Program-made: the position numbers and the translations under genes | Shown: piece by piece, positions 1-7,242 of the stretch | Layout: the number at the start of each line of letters is the position of its first letter | Numbering within the stretch: position 1 is the stretch's first letter | Notes under the pieces: model-generated | Database searches by the model: none | The model's input: the letters and a program-made list of their open reading frames with translations, nothing else | What the model was told of the DNA's origin: nothing | Assembly (NCBI GenBank): GCA_030146225.1 | Contig: JASLCA010000164.1 | Location: 1 to 13,336, forward strand | Direction of reading: 5' to 3' | DNA: 13,336 bases | Source: Sphingobacterium sp. | Lineage (GTDB): Bacteria; Bacteroidota; Bacteroidia; Sphingobacteriales; Sphingobacteriaceae

Positions 1-1
1 T

Positions 2-409
2 CAGCAGCCTTTTGTGGCAGGGATGATGAATAGAAACGTCCGCGATGTATGCATGCATTTACATCAATGGCATGCTATGTTCTTGGACTGGTATACAGTC
101 GGCATGCAAGCTGGAAAGCCACTTATGCCAGCCAAAGGCTATACCTGGAGAGAAACAGCGCAATTGAACAAAGTGATTTGGGCGGCCTGTCAAACTGTTG
201 CCCTAGCCGATGCGATTGCGCTACTCGCGCAATCCTATGCTGATGTGCAAGCAATTATTCAAAGTCATTCCGATGCGGAATTGTTTGAGAAAAGAAGATA
301 TGCCTGGACAGGTACGACTTCGCTGGGAGCCTATTTAGTATCCGCCAGCTGCAGTCATTATGCATGGGCTATAAAGATAATTAAGAAGGGCATAAAGCCA
401 TTAAATTAA
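2..409 (+). CDS. ClbS/DfsB-like four-helix bundle protein, 5' end outside window
   Basis: This is the C-terminal part (about 135 residues visible) of a protein resembling the ClbS/DfsB (DUF1706) family, DinB-like four-helix bundles. The reading frame is open from position 2, so the GTG at 14 is an internal codon rather than the real start; family members are usually about 160-175 residues and have another helix upstream. Family-like landmarks are the segment NVRDVCMHLHQWH followed by FLDWY, then MPAKGYTWRET, the stretch SHSDAELF, and WTGTTSLGAYLVSASCSHYAWAIK near the end. These assignments come from memory of the family pattern, not from a search. The founding member ClbS protects E. coli against colibactin by hydrolysing its cyclopropane warhead, but most family members have no known role, so no substrate is assigned. 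The gene converges on the ABC cluster and ends inside the shared hairpin at 394-439, so it is a separate transcription unit. Confidence 0.8.
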   Translation, partial: QQPFVAGMMNRNVRDVCMHLHQWHAMFLDWYTVGMQAGKPLMPAKGYTWRETAQLNKVIWAACQTVALADAIALLAQSYADVQAIIQSHSDAELFEKRRYAWTGTTSLGAYLVSASCSHYAWAIKIIKKGIKPLN

Positions 410-439
410 GCGCTATAAAGACTTAATCTAATGGCTTTT
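394..439. terminator. bidirectional hairpin terminator between convergent genes
   Basis: AAAGCCATTA (394-403) pairs with TAATGGCTTT (429-438). After one A/C mismatch (404/428), ATTAAG (405-410) pairs with CTTAAT (422-427), leaving an 11-base loop. The stem is therefore 16 bp with a single mismatch. The plus strand ends in TTTT and the minus strand in TTT, and the hairpin sits between converging stop codons (407-409 plus, 447-449 minus), so it can stop both transcripts. The stem is AT-rich, so strength is uncertain. It overlaps the last codons of the plus-strand gene. Confidence 0.7.
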
Positions 440-446
440 GTAAAAG

Positions 447-1115
447 CTATTCTTCAAGCTTAAGCTGTCCATCTAGGAGTTGAATAATACGCTTGCCATA
501 AGCCGCGTTTTTATCCGAATGTGTGACCTGTATAATCGTAACCCCAGCTTCATTAAGTTCCTTAAATAGCATCATAATCTCTTCTCCCTGTTTGGAGTTT
601 AGGTTGCCCGTAGGCTCATCTGCCAAGAGCAGTTTCGGGGAAGCCGCCAAAGCGCGCGCAATACCTACTATCTGCTGTTGACCGCCTGAGAGTTGCGTAG
701 GGAAGAGGTCTTTCTTTCCAACTATGCCGAAGCGATCCAAGAGGTCTGCTACAATAGCTTTGCGCTCCTTGCTGCTATGGTTGCTGTAGATTAGTGGGGT
801 TTCAATATTTTCATAAACGGTCAATTCATCAATCAAGTGATAGGCTTGAAATACATAGCCCATATAAGCCTGTGACAAGGCCGTTCTTTTTTTTGCCTTC
901 AGCGCTAAAACATCCTCCCCCATAAAAATATACTTGCCTTCATTGGGTTCATCAAGCATGCCTATAATATTTAAGAGGCTTGACTTTCCAGAGCCTGAGG
1001 GCCCCATAATGGTGACAAAGTCCCCCTCCTCTATGCTTAGATTTACATCCTTCAATACATAAGAACGCGATCCCCCAATACTATACCACTTAAATATATT
1101 TTCTAATTTTATCAT
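447..1115 (-). CDS. ABC transporter ATP-binding protein, MacB/LolD type
   Basis: This 222-residue cytoplasmic ATPase energises FtsX-type permeases. In order it shows the Walker A motif GPSGSGKS (residues 38-45), the Q-loop glutamine in VFQ (90), the ABC signature LSGGQQQ (142-148), Walker B LLLADEP with catalytic Glu167, and the H-loop His199 in QVTHS. The length and the segment FQAYHLIDELTVYENIETPL are typical of the MacB/LolD/FtsE-like group, which does mechanotransmission-type export rather than classical transmembrane translocation. Two positions differ from the textbook pattern: the residue after LSGGQQQ is Ile rather than Arg, and the D-loop reads GNLNS rather than GNLDS. I recall similar changes in other Bacteroidota homologues, so they are probably subfamily traits. 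The ATG is preceded by AAGGATAAG overlapping the stop codon of the upstream gene (10 bp spacing), which suggests translational coupling. It is the only ATPase in the window and the last gene of its operon. Naming it macB or lolD would over-specify it. Confidence 0.95.
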   Translation of the reverse strand: MIKLENIFKWYSIGGSRSYVLKDVNLSIEEGDFVTIMGPSGSGKSSLLNIIGMLDEPNEGKYIFMGEDVLALKAKKRTALSQAYMGYVFQAYHLIDELTVYENIETPLIYSNHSSKERKAIVADLLDRFGIVGKKDLFPTQLSGGQQQIVGIARALAASPKLLLADEPTGNLNSKQGEEIMMLFKELNEAGVTIIQVTHSDKNAAYGKRIIQLLDGQLKLEE

Positions 1116-1128
1116 AATCTTATCCTTA
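1116..1128 (-). promoter_or_regulatory. ribosome binding site of the ATPase gene, overlapping upstream stop
   Basis: On the minus strand the sequence reads TAAGGATAAGATTATG. The AAGGA core begins inside the TAA stop of the exported-protein gene and lies about 8 bases before the ATPase ATG. This is the clearest Shine-Dalgarno in the window and supports the chosen ATPase start and coupling to the upstream gene. Confidence 0.55.
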
Positions 1129-1782
1129 TAAATCAGTTATCTTGCGCATGGTCTTGCCATAATAAGTCTCGGACTTAATACCTTTAGCCGCTGCAGTCAA
1201 TTCTATTTTTATACTATCTGTTCGGGGGGCCTTTGCAATAAACTTTTGTAATACTTCCGATTTGTAGTAATCCGAATGAATAGCGCCCAGCTGTGCAATC
1301 AATAATTTCCAGTCAGCTTCTTTCAGTTCTGCATAGGCCAATTTGCTCAATACTTCGGATTTGTAATAATCGCTTTTAAGTGCAGTCAGCAACTTTAACG
1401 CTTCATGATACCCTTCTGCATCTGGGCTTTGCTTGGCAAAAATATTCTTTAGCAACTCCGCTTGGTAATAATCCGACTTTATCTGCTGGGCTACTTGAAT
1501 AGCCTGGGTTTGCTGCGCCTTACTGATGGGGACCTCATTGATAAATCGATTAAGGCAGGTATATTGATAATAGTCACTACCTATGCTAGTGGCCCCTTGC
1601 AAGTAAGCGTTCAAAACCTGATTGTTTTGTAGGCTTTTTGCCGTGACTTCATTTAGAATTTCCGACTTGTAGTAATCCGACTTTAGGGACTCGCTAGCAT
1701 AACCTAATAGCTGAGTCGTTTCGCTGGTCACTACATCCATGGCTAAGATGCTTTTTAAGTACAGGCTTTTCGGAAAGTCAGA
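1126..1782 (-). repeat. seven tandem 34-residue SDYY units (protein-level repeat)
   Basis: The units start at Ser150, 184, 218, 252, 286, 319 and 353 of the exported protein, giving steps of 34, 34, 34, 34, 33 and 34 residues. The DNA copies use differing synonymous codons for the same SDYYKSE core, so the repeat is old and kept at protein level rather than a recent DNA duplication. The first (SDFPKS) and last (SETYYGK) units are degenerate and look like capping units; the last is cut short by the stop codon. Confidence 0.85.
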
Positions 1783-2229
1783 TGGCAATCCTTTAACCTC
1801 CTGTAATAAGCCCTCGATACCATTTTTAGCATAGATTCTCCTAGCCCGCGCTTTAGCATCAAGGCCCTGGTTAATTAAATCTTTAATCGAAGCCTGTAAG
1901 AAGGATTCCTCCGCAGGGCTAAAGGCGGTCTTTAATTCCCCATCGATTTTATACTGCACATTTCCTTGCCTATCCCTGCTGACTTCCAACTTGCGCGCGC
2001 CAGTACTGTAGTTTATAGCTGCATCATTACTCAATTCGGCTATCCGCCTATCATCATCACTAATGCGAATAAACCCCTTTACTTTAATCTTTTTATTTTC
2101 TTTTTTATTATTTATCTCCCAAGTGGAGGTAGACTCAAGTTGGTTATTTTCTTGGGCTTGAACAAAGCTCAAGAAAATAACCATAAGCAAGCCGATTAGT
2201 AGGGTATTTTTCATAATATGTGTTTTCAT
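1126..2229 (-). CDS. exported protein with 34-residue SDYY helical repeats
   Basis: This 367-residue protein has no function I can name. It begins with a signal peptide: a basic start (MKTHIMK), a hydrophobic core at residues 9-23, and a likely cleavage near AQ at 25-26, so it should be periplasmic or exported. Residues about 35-100 are charged and look beta-rich (KVKGFIRISDDDRR, then short alternating segments ending in YKIDGELK). From residue 150 a motif S-D-(F/Y)-(P/Y)-K recurs at residues 150, 184, 218, 252, 286, 319 and 353, an almost exact 34-residue period; five copies read SDYY, the first is SDFP and the last SETYY. Each unit looks like two helices, with a consensus near KSDYYKSEVL, so an alpha-solenoid fold is likely. 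The region resembles, from memory, C-terminal parts of some M56/BlaR1-associated proteins, but no protease motif is present. It lies 6 bp after the permease gene and 10 bp before the ATPase gene. Neither ATG (2229 or 2214) has a Shine-Dalgarno; the longer form is given. Either start leaves a workable signal peptide. Confidence 0.85.
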   Translation of the reverse strand: MKTHIMKNTLLIGLLMVIFLSFVQAQENNQLESTSTWEINNKKENKKIKVKGFIRISDDDRRIAELSNDAAINYSTGARKLEVSRDRQGNVQYKIDGELKTAFSPAEESFLQASIKDLINQGLDAKARARRIYAKNGIEGLLQEVKGLPSDFPKSLYLKSILAMDVVTSETTQLLGYASESLKSDYYKSEILNEVTAKSLQNNQVLNAYLQGATSIGSDYYQYTCLNRFINEVPISKAQQTQAIQVAQQIKSDYYQAELLKNIFAKQSPDAEGYHEALKLLTALKSDYYKSEVLSKLAYAELKEADWKLLIAQLGAIHSDYYKSEVLQKFIAKAPRTDSIKIELTAAAKGIKSETYYGKTMRKITDL

Positions 2230-2235
2230 AATTGT

Positions 2236-4620
2236 TTACTCATTACGTAAGCTGTTAATGGGGTTAGCACGTGCCGCACGCAGCGCTTGCCCACTAATCG
2301 TAAGTAGGGTAATGCCTATAGAAAGGAGTGCTGCAATTGCGAAGATGCCCCAATGCAGTTGATCCCTAAAAGCAAATTGCTCCAGCCAATTTTGCATTAA
2401 CCAGCCCGCTATAGGCGCTCCAATAAGGAAGGCCAACAGGGCTAATTTAATAAAATGTGCACTTAGTAAAAGGATAAGCCTGCCTACAGAAGCTCCCAAA
2501 ACTTTGCGAATACCTATTTCTTTGACTCTTTGTTGGGCTTGGAATGCAGCTAAAGAAAGCAGTCCCATGCAGGAAATTCCAATCGATATAAAAGAGAAGA
2601 GCAGCATCGACCGGCTTGTCTGTTGTTCATACTGATATAAGCGGGCGTAATCATCATCTAAAAAATGATAAGCAAAAGAGGATTGAGGTTTAACCAGCTT
2701 CCAATCCTGTTCAATCTTGTCCAAGCTAGTTTGGATGGCGCTTCCAGCAGCAATCTTAACAAAGATATTTCCAAAGTAGTAATATTCAGGGAATAGAACT
2801 ACAGGCTTTATTTCCTCCTTAAGTGAGTTGAAATTAAAGTCTTTTAGCACCGTTTTAATACGCCCCTCACGTCCATTTAGATCGATATGCTTGCCAATGG
2901 CTTCTTCTGCTGTCCAGCCTAGCGCTGCAAGCAGGCGCTCGTTGACCATAAAGCTTTGTTCATGGGCAGCCGTCGTATCTCTAGCGCGTTGAATGTCCAA
3001 ATCTGTTAATGGGGCTCCAGCCAGTATGGGGATTTCAAAGAGCGATGCGAAATCCTTTTCAATAGGAATGGCCGTTACACTCATACCAAAGTCTGCAGGC
3101 TTTCCTTCTGCACTTTGCAGCGAATACCCCCCTTGAATATTTACGGGAGAGTCATAAGAAGCGCTTACTGCGCTTATCTCGGCATGACTTAGGAGCTTGT
3201 TTTTTAGGGTAGTTCTATCGGCATCTGAAAAGGCGCGACCATTTAGAACTACGATTTGGGAACGTGCTAGGCCAGTATTGGTCGTCTGTATATAGTGCAA
3301 CTGTCGGCTTGTCACGAGGGTGCAGATAATAAATATGCTGGATAGGGAAAATTGTACAACAAGAAGTATATTACCAAGGGTAAAGCCTTTATTGCTAAGG
3401 TTTGTTTTTCCTTTTTGTGCTTGGCTAAGCTTAAAGGAAGAGATCAGGTAAGCAGGCCAACTTCCAGCTAGAATAGCCAATCCCATCGCAAAAGTCAAGG
3501 TTCCTAGATAGAATAGGCTGCTCGTCTTTAAGCTTAAACTCAAGGCGGTGCCTATATAGGCTGCAAAAGCTGGAAGTAAAAAGTAGCTTAAAACAATCGC
3601 AATTAACAAGGCGATTATCACCATGAGACTACACTCGATAAGGAAAGCTTGAAAGACCGAAAGGCGACTTGCCCCAAGCATCTTGCGGACCCCGACCTCC
3701 TTTGCGCGTTCATTGGCGCGTGCTAGGCTAAGGTTGACAAAATTAATACAGGCCATCGCAATTATACTTAAGGCTAAAGCCGAAAAGATATATAGGTACC
3801 GTAGATTTCCGCTGCCTGCGGCAGAATGTAGATGCACATCTGCTAGTTGTTCTACATAAATTTCAAAGTTTTTGCCATCCTGAAGTTCACTGCTGAACAT
3901 CTTTTGCAGGCTTGCATTAGCCTTTTCCTGTAAGGACTTAAAGTCTTTGGAATCCTTGAGTAAGACTAGGGTAAGGTCATTGGCACTATTCCATTTAGGT
4001 TCCTGATAGCGTTTAAGACTTTTATTCGAGAGTATAGCAGTAAAAGATAATTCCGTGTAGGTTGGTGGATTAGGAATTATGCCCACCACCTTCCAGGGTT
4101 GTCCATCAATATTTAGGAACTGATCCAAGGCCTTGTTTCCAGGGAAGTACTTTTCTGCCATAGCCTGGGTAAGCACGATTTGGAAAGGTTCCTGGAGCGC
4201 AGTCTGTACATCCCCCGCCAAGAAGGGGTAAGCAATAACATCGAAAAAATCTTGGTCGGCATACTTGAAGCCCGCCTCCCGAATTTTTTCAGTAGCATGT
4301 TGCACTAAGCCTTCTTGGTTATAGGCATAAATCCGAACAGCCTTCTCTACCTCGGCAAAGTTTTCCTTTAGCATAGGAGCCACGGCAGTAGGGCTCATCG
4401 GGGAATAAGAGAACTCAGGTTCGCCTGTGGCTTGGTAGCCATAAGAAATATACGCTATACGCGCCGCATTGGGGTGGAAACGATCATAACTACGCTCATG
4501 AATTACATAGGCGCCTAAAAGTAGAAAGCAAGTTATCCCAAGGCTCAGGCCTAAGATGTTTAACAGCGAGAAACCTCTATTCTTACGGATGTTCCGCCAT
4601 GCTGCATGTGTTTTTCTCAT
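2236..4620 (-). CDS. FtsX-like ABC permease (double FtsX/MacB_PCD), operon-linked to the ATPase
   Basis: This 794-residue inner-membrane permease has an inferred layout of eight membrane segments: about residues 17-39, a periplasmic domain to about 274, then 275-299, 325-350, 369-395 and 414-436, a second periplasmic domain, and 670-692, 716-740, 756-780. Each half carries the cytoplasmic coupling signature before its second core helix, KEVGVRKMLGASR (307-319) and KEIGIRKVLGASV (700-712), the probable contact sites for the ATPase. The tail NPINSLRNE matches its paralogues. The frame could be extended to a TTG at 4642-4644, but the ATG at 4618-4620 is preferred because MRKTHAAWRNIRKNRGF then aligns with the starts of the neighbouring permeases; neither start has a clear ribosome site. 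The gene ends 6 bp before the exported-protein gene and follows a 193-bp dyad-rich spacer, so it probably heads its own transcription unit with that gene and the ATPase. Substrate unknown. A MacB label is unwarranted because no ATPase domain is fused. Confidence 0.93.
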   Translation of the reverse strand: MRKTHAAWRNIRKNRGFSLLNILGLSLGITCFLLLGAYVIHERSYDRFHPNAARIAYISYGYQATGEPEFSYSPMSPTAVAPMLKENFAEVEKAVRIYAYNQEGLVQHATEKIREAGFKYADQDFFDVIAYPFLAGDVQTALQEPFQIVLTQAMAEKYFPGNKALDQFLNIDGQPWKVVGIIPNPPTYTELSFTAILSNKSLKRYQEPKWNSANDLTLVLLKDSKDFKSLQEKANASLQKMFSSELQDGKNFEIYVEQLADVHLHSAAGSGNLRYLYIFSALALSIIAMACINFVNLSLARANERAKEVGVRKMLGASRLSVFQAFLIECSLMVIIALLIAIVLSYFLLPAFAAYIGTALSLSLKTSSLFYLGTLTFAMGLAILAGSWPAYLISSFKLSQAQKGKTNLSNKGFTLGNILLVVQFSLSSIFIICTLVTSRQLHYIQTTNTGLARSQIVVLNGRAFSDADRTTLKNKLLSHAEISAVSASYDSPVNIQGGYSLQSAEGKPADFGMSVTAIPIEKDFASLFEIPILAGAPLTDLDIQRARDTTAAHEQSFMVNERLLAALGWTAEEAIGKHIDLNGREGRIKTVLKDFNFNSLKEEIKPVVLFPEYYYFGNIFVKIAAGSAIQTSLDKIEQDWKLVKPQSSFAYHFLDDDYARLYQYEQQTSRSMLLFSFISIGISCMGLLSLAAFQAQQRVKEIGIRKVLGASVGRLILLLSAHFIKLALLAFLIGAPIAGWLMQNWLEQFAFRDQLHWGIFAIAALLSIGITLLTISGQALRAARANPINSLRNE

Positions 4621-4664
4621 AGAAGAATAAATTGCGCAAACCAATTTGCTGTTTAGTACCTTGC

Positions 4665-4672
4665 CAAACTTA
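4665..4672 (-). promoter_or_regulatory. possible Bacteroidota -7 promoter element (TAAGTTTG)
   Basis: On the minus strand TAAGTTTG fits the Bacteroidota TAnnTTTG -7 consensus and lies about 45 bases upstream of the chosen ATG at 4620. No convincing -33 TTTG element is seen at the expected distance, so the call rests on one eight-base match and its position. It borders the inverted repeat at 4670-4698. Confidence 0.3.
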
Positions 4673-4698
4673 TAACAATTAATAGTCCCTTGTTATAA
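4670..4698. promoter_or_regulatory. 9-bp inverted repeat TTATAACAA / TTGTTATAA
   Basis: Perfect 9-bp arms at 4670-4678 and 4690-4698 are separated by 11 bp, in the spacer upstream of the 4620 permease. The arms are AT-rich and not followed by a T-run on the minus strand, so an operator is more likely than a terminator. One arm touches the candidate -7 element, as would suit a repressor. No cognate regulator is in the window. Confidence 0.4.
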
Positions 4699-4742
4699 CG
4701 AGCTTAATATAAGTGTTTTGCGATTGAATGCATAACTGTATG

Positions 4743-4760
4743 CTGTTCGATTTCGAACAG
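4743..4760. promoter_or_regulatory. 18-bp palindrome CTGTTCGA-TT-TCGAACAG, candidate operator
   Basis: The two 8-bp arms are perfect inverted repeats around a TT spacer, centred about 131 bp upstream of the permease ATG at 4620 and 53 bp after the stop of the preceding permease gene. It is too far from a T-run to be a terminator and is the strongest dyad in any spacer of this window. A smaller dyad, GCATA/TATGC (4730-4743), adjoins it. The position suits an upstream activator or repressor site. No sigma-54 -24/-12 pair with correct spacing was found downstream. Confidence 0.5.
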
Positions 4761-4813
4761 TAAGCGTTCACCTACGTACATAGTCTAGCTAGCGGAATAA
4801 ATAGGTACAAGCC

Positions 4814-7222
4814 CTATTCATCCTTCAAGCTATTAATTGGGTTGCCCCTGGCTGCGCGAAGCGTTTGCCAAGTTATTGTTCCTAGTGCAATTGCTAAGGT
4901 TAATAAGCCGGCCATAGCAAACATCCACCACGCCATATCAATACGGTAAGCAAAACTATCCAACCAGTTATGCATGAGCCACCATGCCAGCGGAGCTGCT
5001 AGGAGGAAAGCAATGGTGATTAGTTTAATAAAATCTCGAGATAAAAGCAATACAATGCTCGAAACCGAGGAGCCCAAAACCTTGCGAATGCCAATCTCTT
5101 TAATCCGTTTATTAATCATTAACAAGGCCAAAGCAAATAGGCCCAAGGTGGAAATTACAATAGCGATAATGGCCCCACTTATAATTATTTTAACAAAGCG
5201 TTGCTCTTCAGCATACATGTTTTGTGTGTTTTCATCAAGGTAGGAGGCTTCTATACTGGCTTTCGGGTTTACCTTTTTCCAGATATGCGTTACCTTGTTT
5301 AGCTGTGCAGCAAGCTCCTCCCCATTGACCCGAACAAAGACATAAGCAATCTCAAAGATGGCCGGATTGATGGAAAGGGTGAGAGGCTCCACCTTGCGCC
5401 GCAAGTCCTGAAAGTTAAAATCATCAAAGACACCAATTACCTGTGGATTTCCCTCCAAATCTACTGTCTTTCCTAAGATTTTTTCGGTTCCGCCCAGTTG
5501 TTCAGCCATCTGCTCATTAATAATAATAGCTGTAGTATCCATGGCGAAATTGCGATCAAAATCCCGCCCCGCAATAAGTTTTATATCCAATGTCTTCAGG
5601 TAATCATAGTCGATGCGCATAAAATTGGTAGAAATACGTCGGCCTTCAAATTCATAGCCAAAGCGGCTTGTGGACATGCTGCCATCTCGTCCGCGCCCTA
5701 AGTTGATATCTGAGGCCGTGACCGATTCTACCCAGGGTTCGGCGGCCAATGCTACGCGCAGCTGTTGAAGTGCAAGCTGCTTATTTATACCTTCTCCCAT
5801 AGGGATACTAATCACTGAAGACTTGTTGTAGCCCAAGGGTCTATTGCTAATATACTGAAGTTGAAAGCTTATAATAATTGTAGCCAGCATCAGGATAATA
5901 GCGACCGTAAACTGCAAGATGGTAAGGCTATTCCGAAGGCTACTGCTTTTTATGCGTGCAGTACCCTTTAAACTTTCTAAGATATTGCGCTGTGCAATGC
6001 GCCAAGCCGGGTAGCCCCCAGCGAGTAGGGTCATCAGTATAAATGCAAGGCTAAAAAAGAGCAGGTTCTTAAGCGTAAATAGATCCCCTATACGCAGCTG
6101 GTAATTCATCAAGGCATTGTATTCAGGGATCAGTAGCCAAGCCAAGGCTAAGCCTATAAAGAGTGCTATACAACTGATCAGGAAGGACTCTGTCCACAGC
6201 TGTGCGACAAGTTGCCGGGTGCTACTTCCAAGGGTTTTACGCGTACCTATTTCACGATTTCGTGAAAAGGAGTTCGCCAAGGACAAGTTAATAAAATTAG
6301 AACAGGCAATAATGAGCACTAAGCCTGCAATTAGTAGCAGGATCCAAGGGAATAAAGGAGCATTGCCTTGTCCTAAGCCTAAGTTATTGCGATGATACTG
6401 CGCTAAAGGCAAGGCATGTAAGGAAAGAAAACTACCATTTTGATCGATTATAGCCCCATCTCGCTTAAGCTCCTCTTGACTTTTTGCAAAATGCAAGTCC
6501 ATAAAAGACTTTGACCTTTGCGTGAATTGTGCATCATTAACCTGTTGGTCAGCAAGTTTGATAAATACCGAATGATTTCTATTAGACCAGTTTTCGGCTT
6601 GGCTTAAAAAGCTGGGATTAAGTTCAAAACGCAGCAAACTATTAAAGGTTATGCTGGAGTTTTTTGGAATAGCGGCCAAGACGCCGGTTATAATTTTGCT
6701 GCTCCAGACGCCCTCCTGATTAACTTCTACCGATTTTCCGAGGACATCTGTCGTTTCGAATAAAGCCAGCGCCATGGCTTTATCTATAACCAGGTTGTCC
6801 AGTTGATCCAATGCTTGAATATTGCCCTCAAGCATTGGAAAACTAAAGATGTGTAGGAAATCTGAATCTACATATTTATTGTTAGCGCTAAATTGTTTAT
6901 CCCCATTTCGAAGGACTAATCCTGAATTTAAGTACCTGCTGGCAAAGGCAATCTCAGGCATTTCCTTCTTTAACAAAGGGCTCAATAAGCCTGGCATCGT
7001 GGCATTGTTTTCCAAGCCTTTGGAAGTTTGACTCTGCGTGTATAGCAAGGCAATCTTCTCCCGATCCTTATGAAAATTGTCGAAAGAAAGTTCAAACATC
7101 GCTGTCAGATACAGCAGGGTAGCAGCAGCTATTGCTAAAGCAAGCCCGGTTAGCTGGATCGCGCTTAACGCCTTTGTTTTCTTTATACTGCGCCAAGCTA
7201 TTTTTAAATGCTGTTGTATCAT
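4814..7222 (-). CDS. FtsX-like ABC permease (double FtsX/MacB_PCD)
   Basis: This 802-residue paralogue of the other permeases has membrane segments near residues 22-44, 292-315, 343-366, 385-407, 432-455, 678-702, 728-749 and 764-786, with periplasmic domains between the first and second and between the fifth and sixth. The C-terminal half is canonical (KEIGIRKVLGSSV at 708-720, tail NPINSLKDE). The first-half coupling motif departs from its neighbours: REIGTRKTLGSS (323-334) replaces KEVGVRKxxGA, and the core helix reads ACSNFINLS rather than ACINFxNL. This may mean different ATPase contacts or a looser constraint on this half. The ATG at 7220-7222 begins MIQQHLKIAWRSIKK, matching paralogue starts. 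It lies 20 bp after the stop of the preceding permease, so the two are likely co-transcribed. The ribosome site is weak. Substrate unknown. Confidence 0.93.
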   Translation of the reverse strand: MIQQHLKIAWRSIKKTKALSAIQLTGLALAIAAATLLYLTAMFELSFDNFHKDREKIALLYTQSQTSKGLENNATMPGLLSPLLKKEMPEIAFASRYLNSGLVLRNGDKQFSANNKYVDSDFLHIFSFPMLEGNIQALDQLDNLVIDKAMALALFETTDVLGKSVEVNQEGVWSSKIITGVLAAIPKNSSITFNSLLRFELNPSFLSQAENWSNRNHSVFIKLADQQVNDAQFTQRSKSFMDLHFAKSQEELKRDGAIIDQNGSFLSLHALPLAQYHRNNLGLGQGNAPLFPWILLLIAGLVLIIACSNFINLSLANSFSRNREIGTRKTLGSSTRQLVAQLWTESFLISCIALFIGLALAWLLIPEYNALMNYQLRIGDLFTLKNLLFFSLAFILMTLLAGGYPAWRIAQRNILESLKGTARIKSSSLRNSLTILQFTVAIILMLATIIISFQLQYISNRPLGYNKSSVISIPMGEGINKQLALQQLRVALAAEPWVESVTASDINLGRGRDGSMSTSRFGYEFEGRRISTNFMRIDYDYLKTLDIKLIAGRDFDRNFAMDTTAIIINEQMAEQLGGTEKILGKTVDLEGNPQVIGVFDDFNFQDLRRKVEPLTLSINPAIFEIAYVFVRVNGEELAAQLNKVTHIWKKVNPKASIEASYLDENTQNMYAEEQRFVKIIISGAIIAIVISTLGLFALALLMINKRIKEIGIRKVLGSSVSSIVLLLSRDFIKLITIAFLLAAPLAWWLMHNWLDSFAYRIDMAWWMFAMAGLLTLAIALGTITWQTLRAARGNPINSLKDE

Positions 7223-7242
7223 AATTTTATTCTTATTAAAAC

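Noticed and set aside
14..16. GTG as start of the ClbS-like gene
   Set aside because: The frame is open upstream to the window edge and the family has further N-terminal sequence, so this is an internal codon.
1126..1782. Calling the SDYY repeats TPR or HEAT
   Set aside because: The 34-residue period fits TPR length, but the conserved residues (SDYYK) do not match the TPR pattern; the fold is left as a generic helical repeat.
4621..4644. N-terminal extension of the 4620 permease to a TTG codon
   Set aside because: The eight extra residues (ending YSS) have no counterpart in the paralogues, TTG is a rare start, and no ribosome site precedes it; the ATG at 4618-4620 aligns with paralogue starts.
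4621..4690. Sigma-54 promoter upstream of the 4620 permease
   Set aside because: TTTGGCAAGG on the minus strand resembles a -24 box, but no GC follows at the required 10-base spacing.
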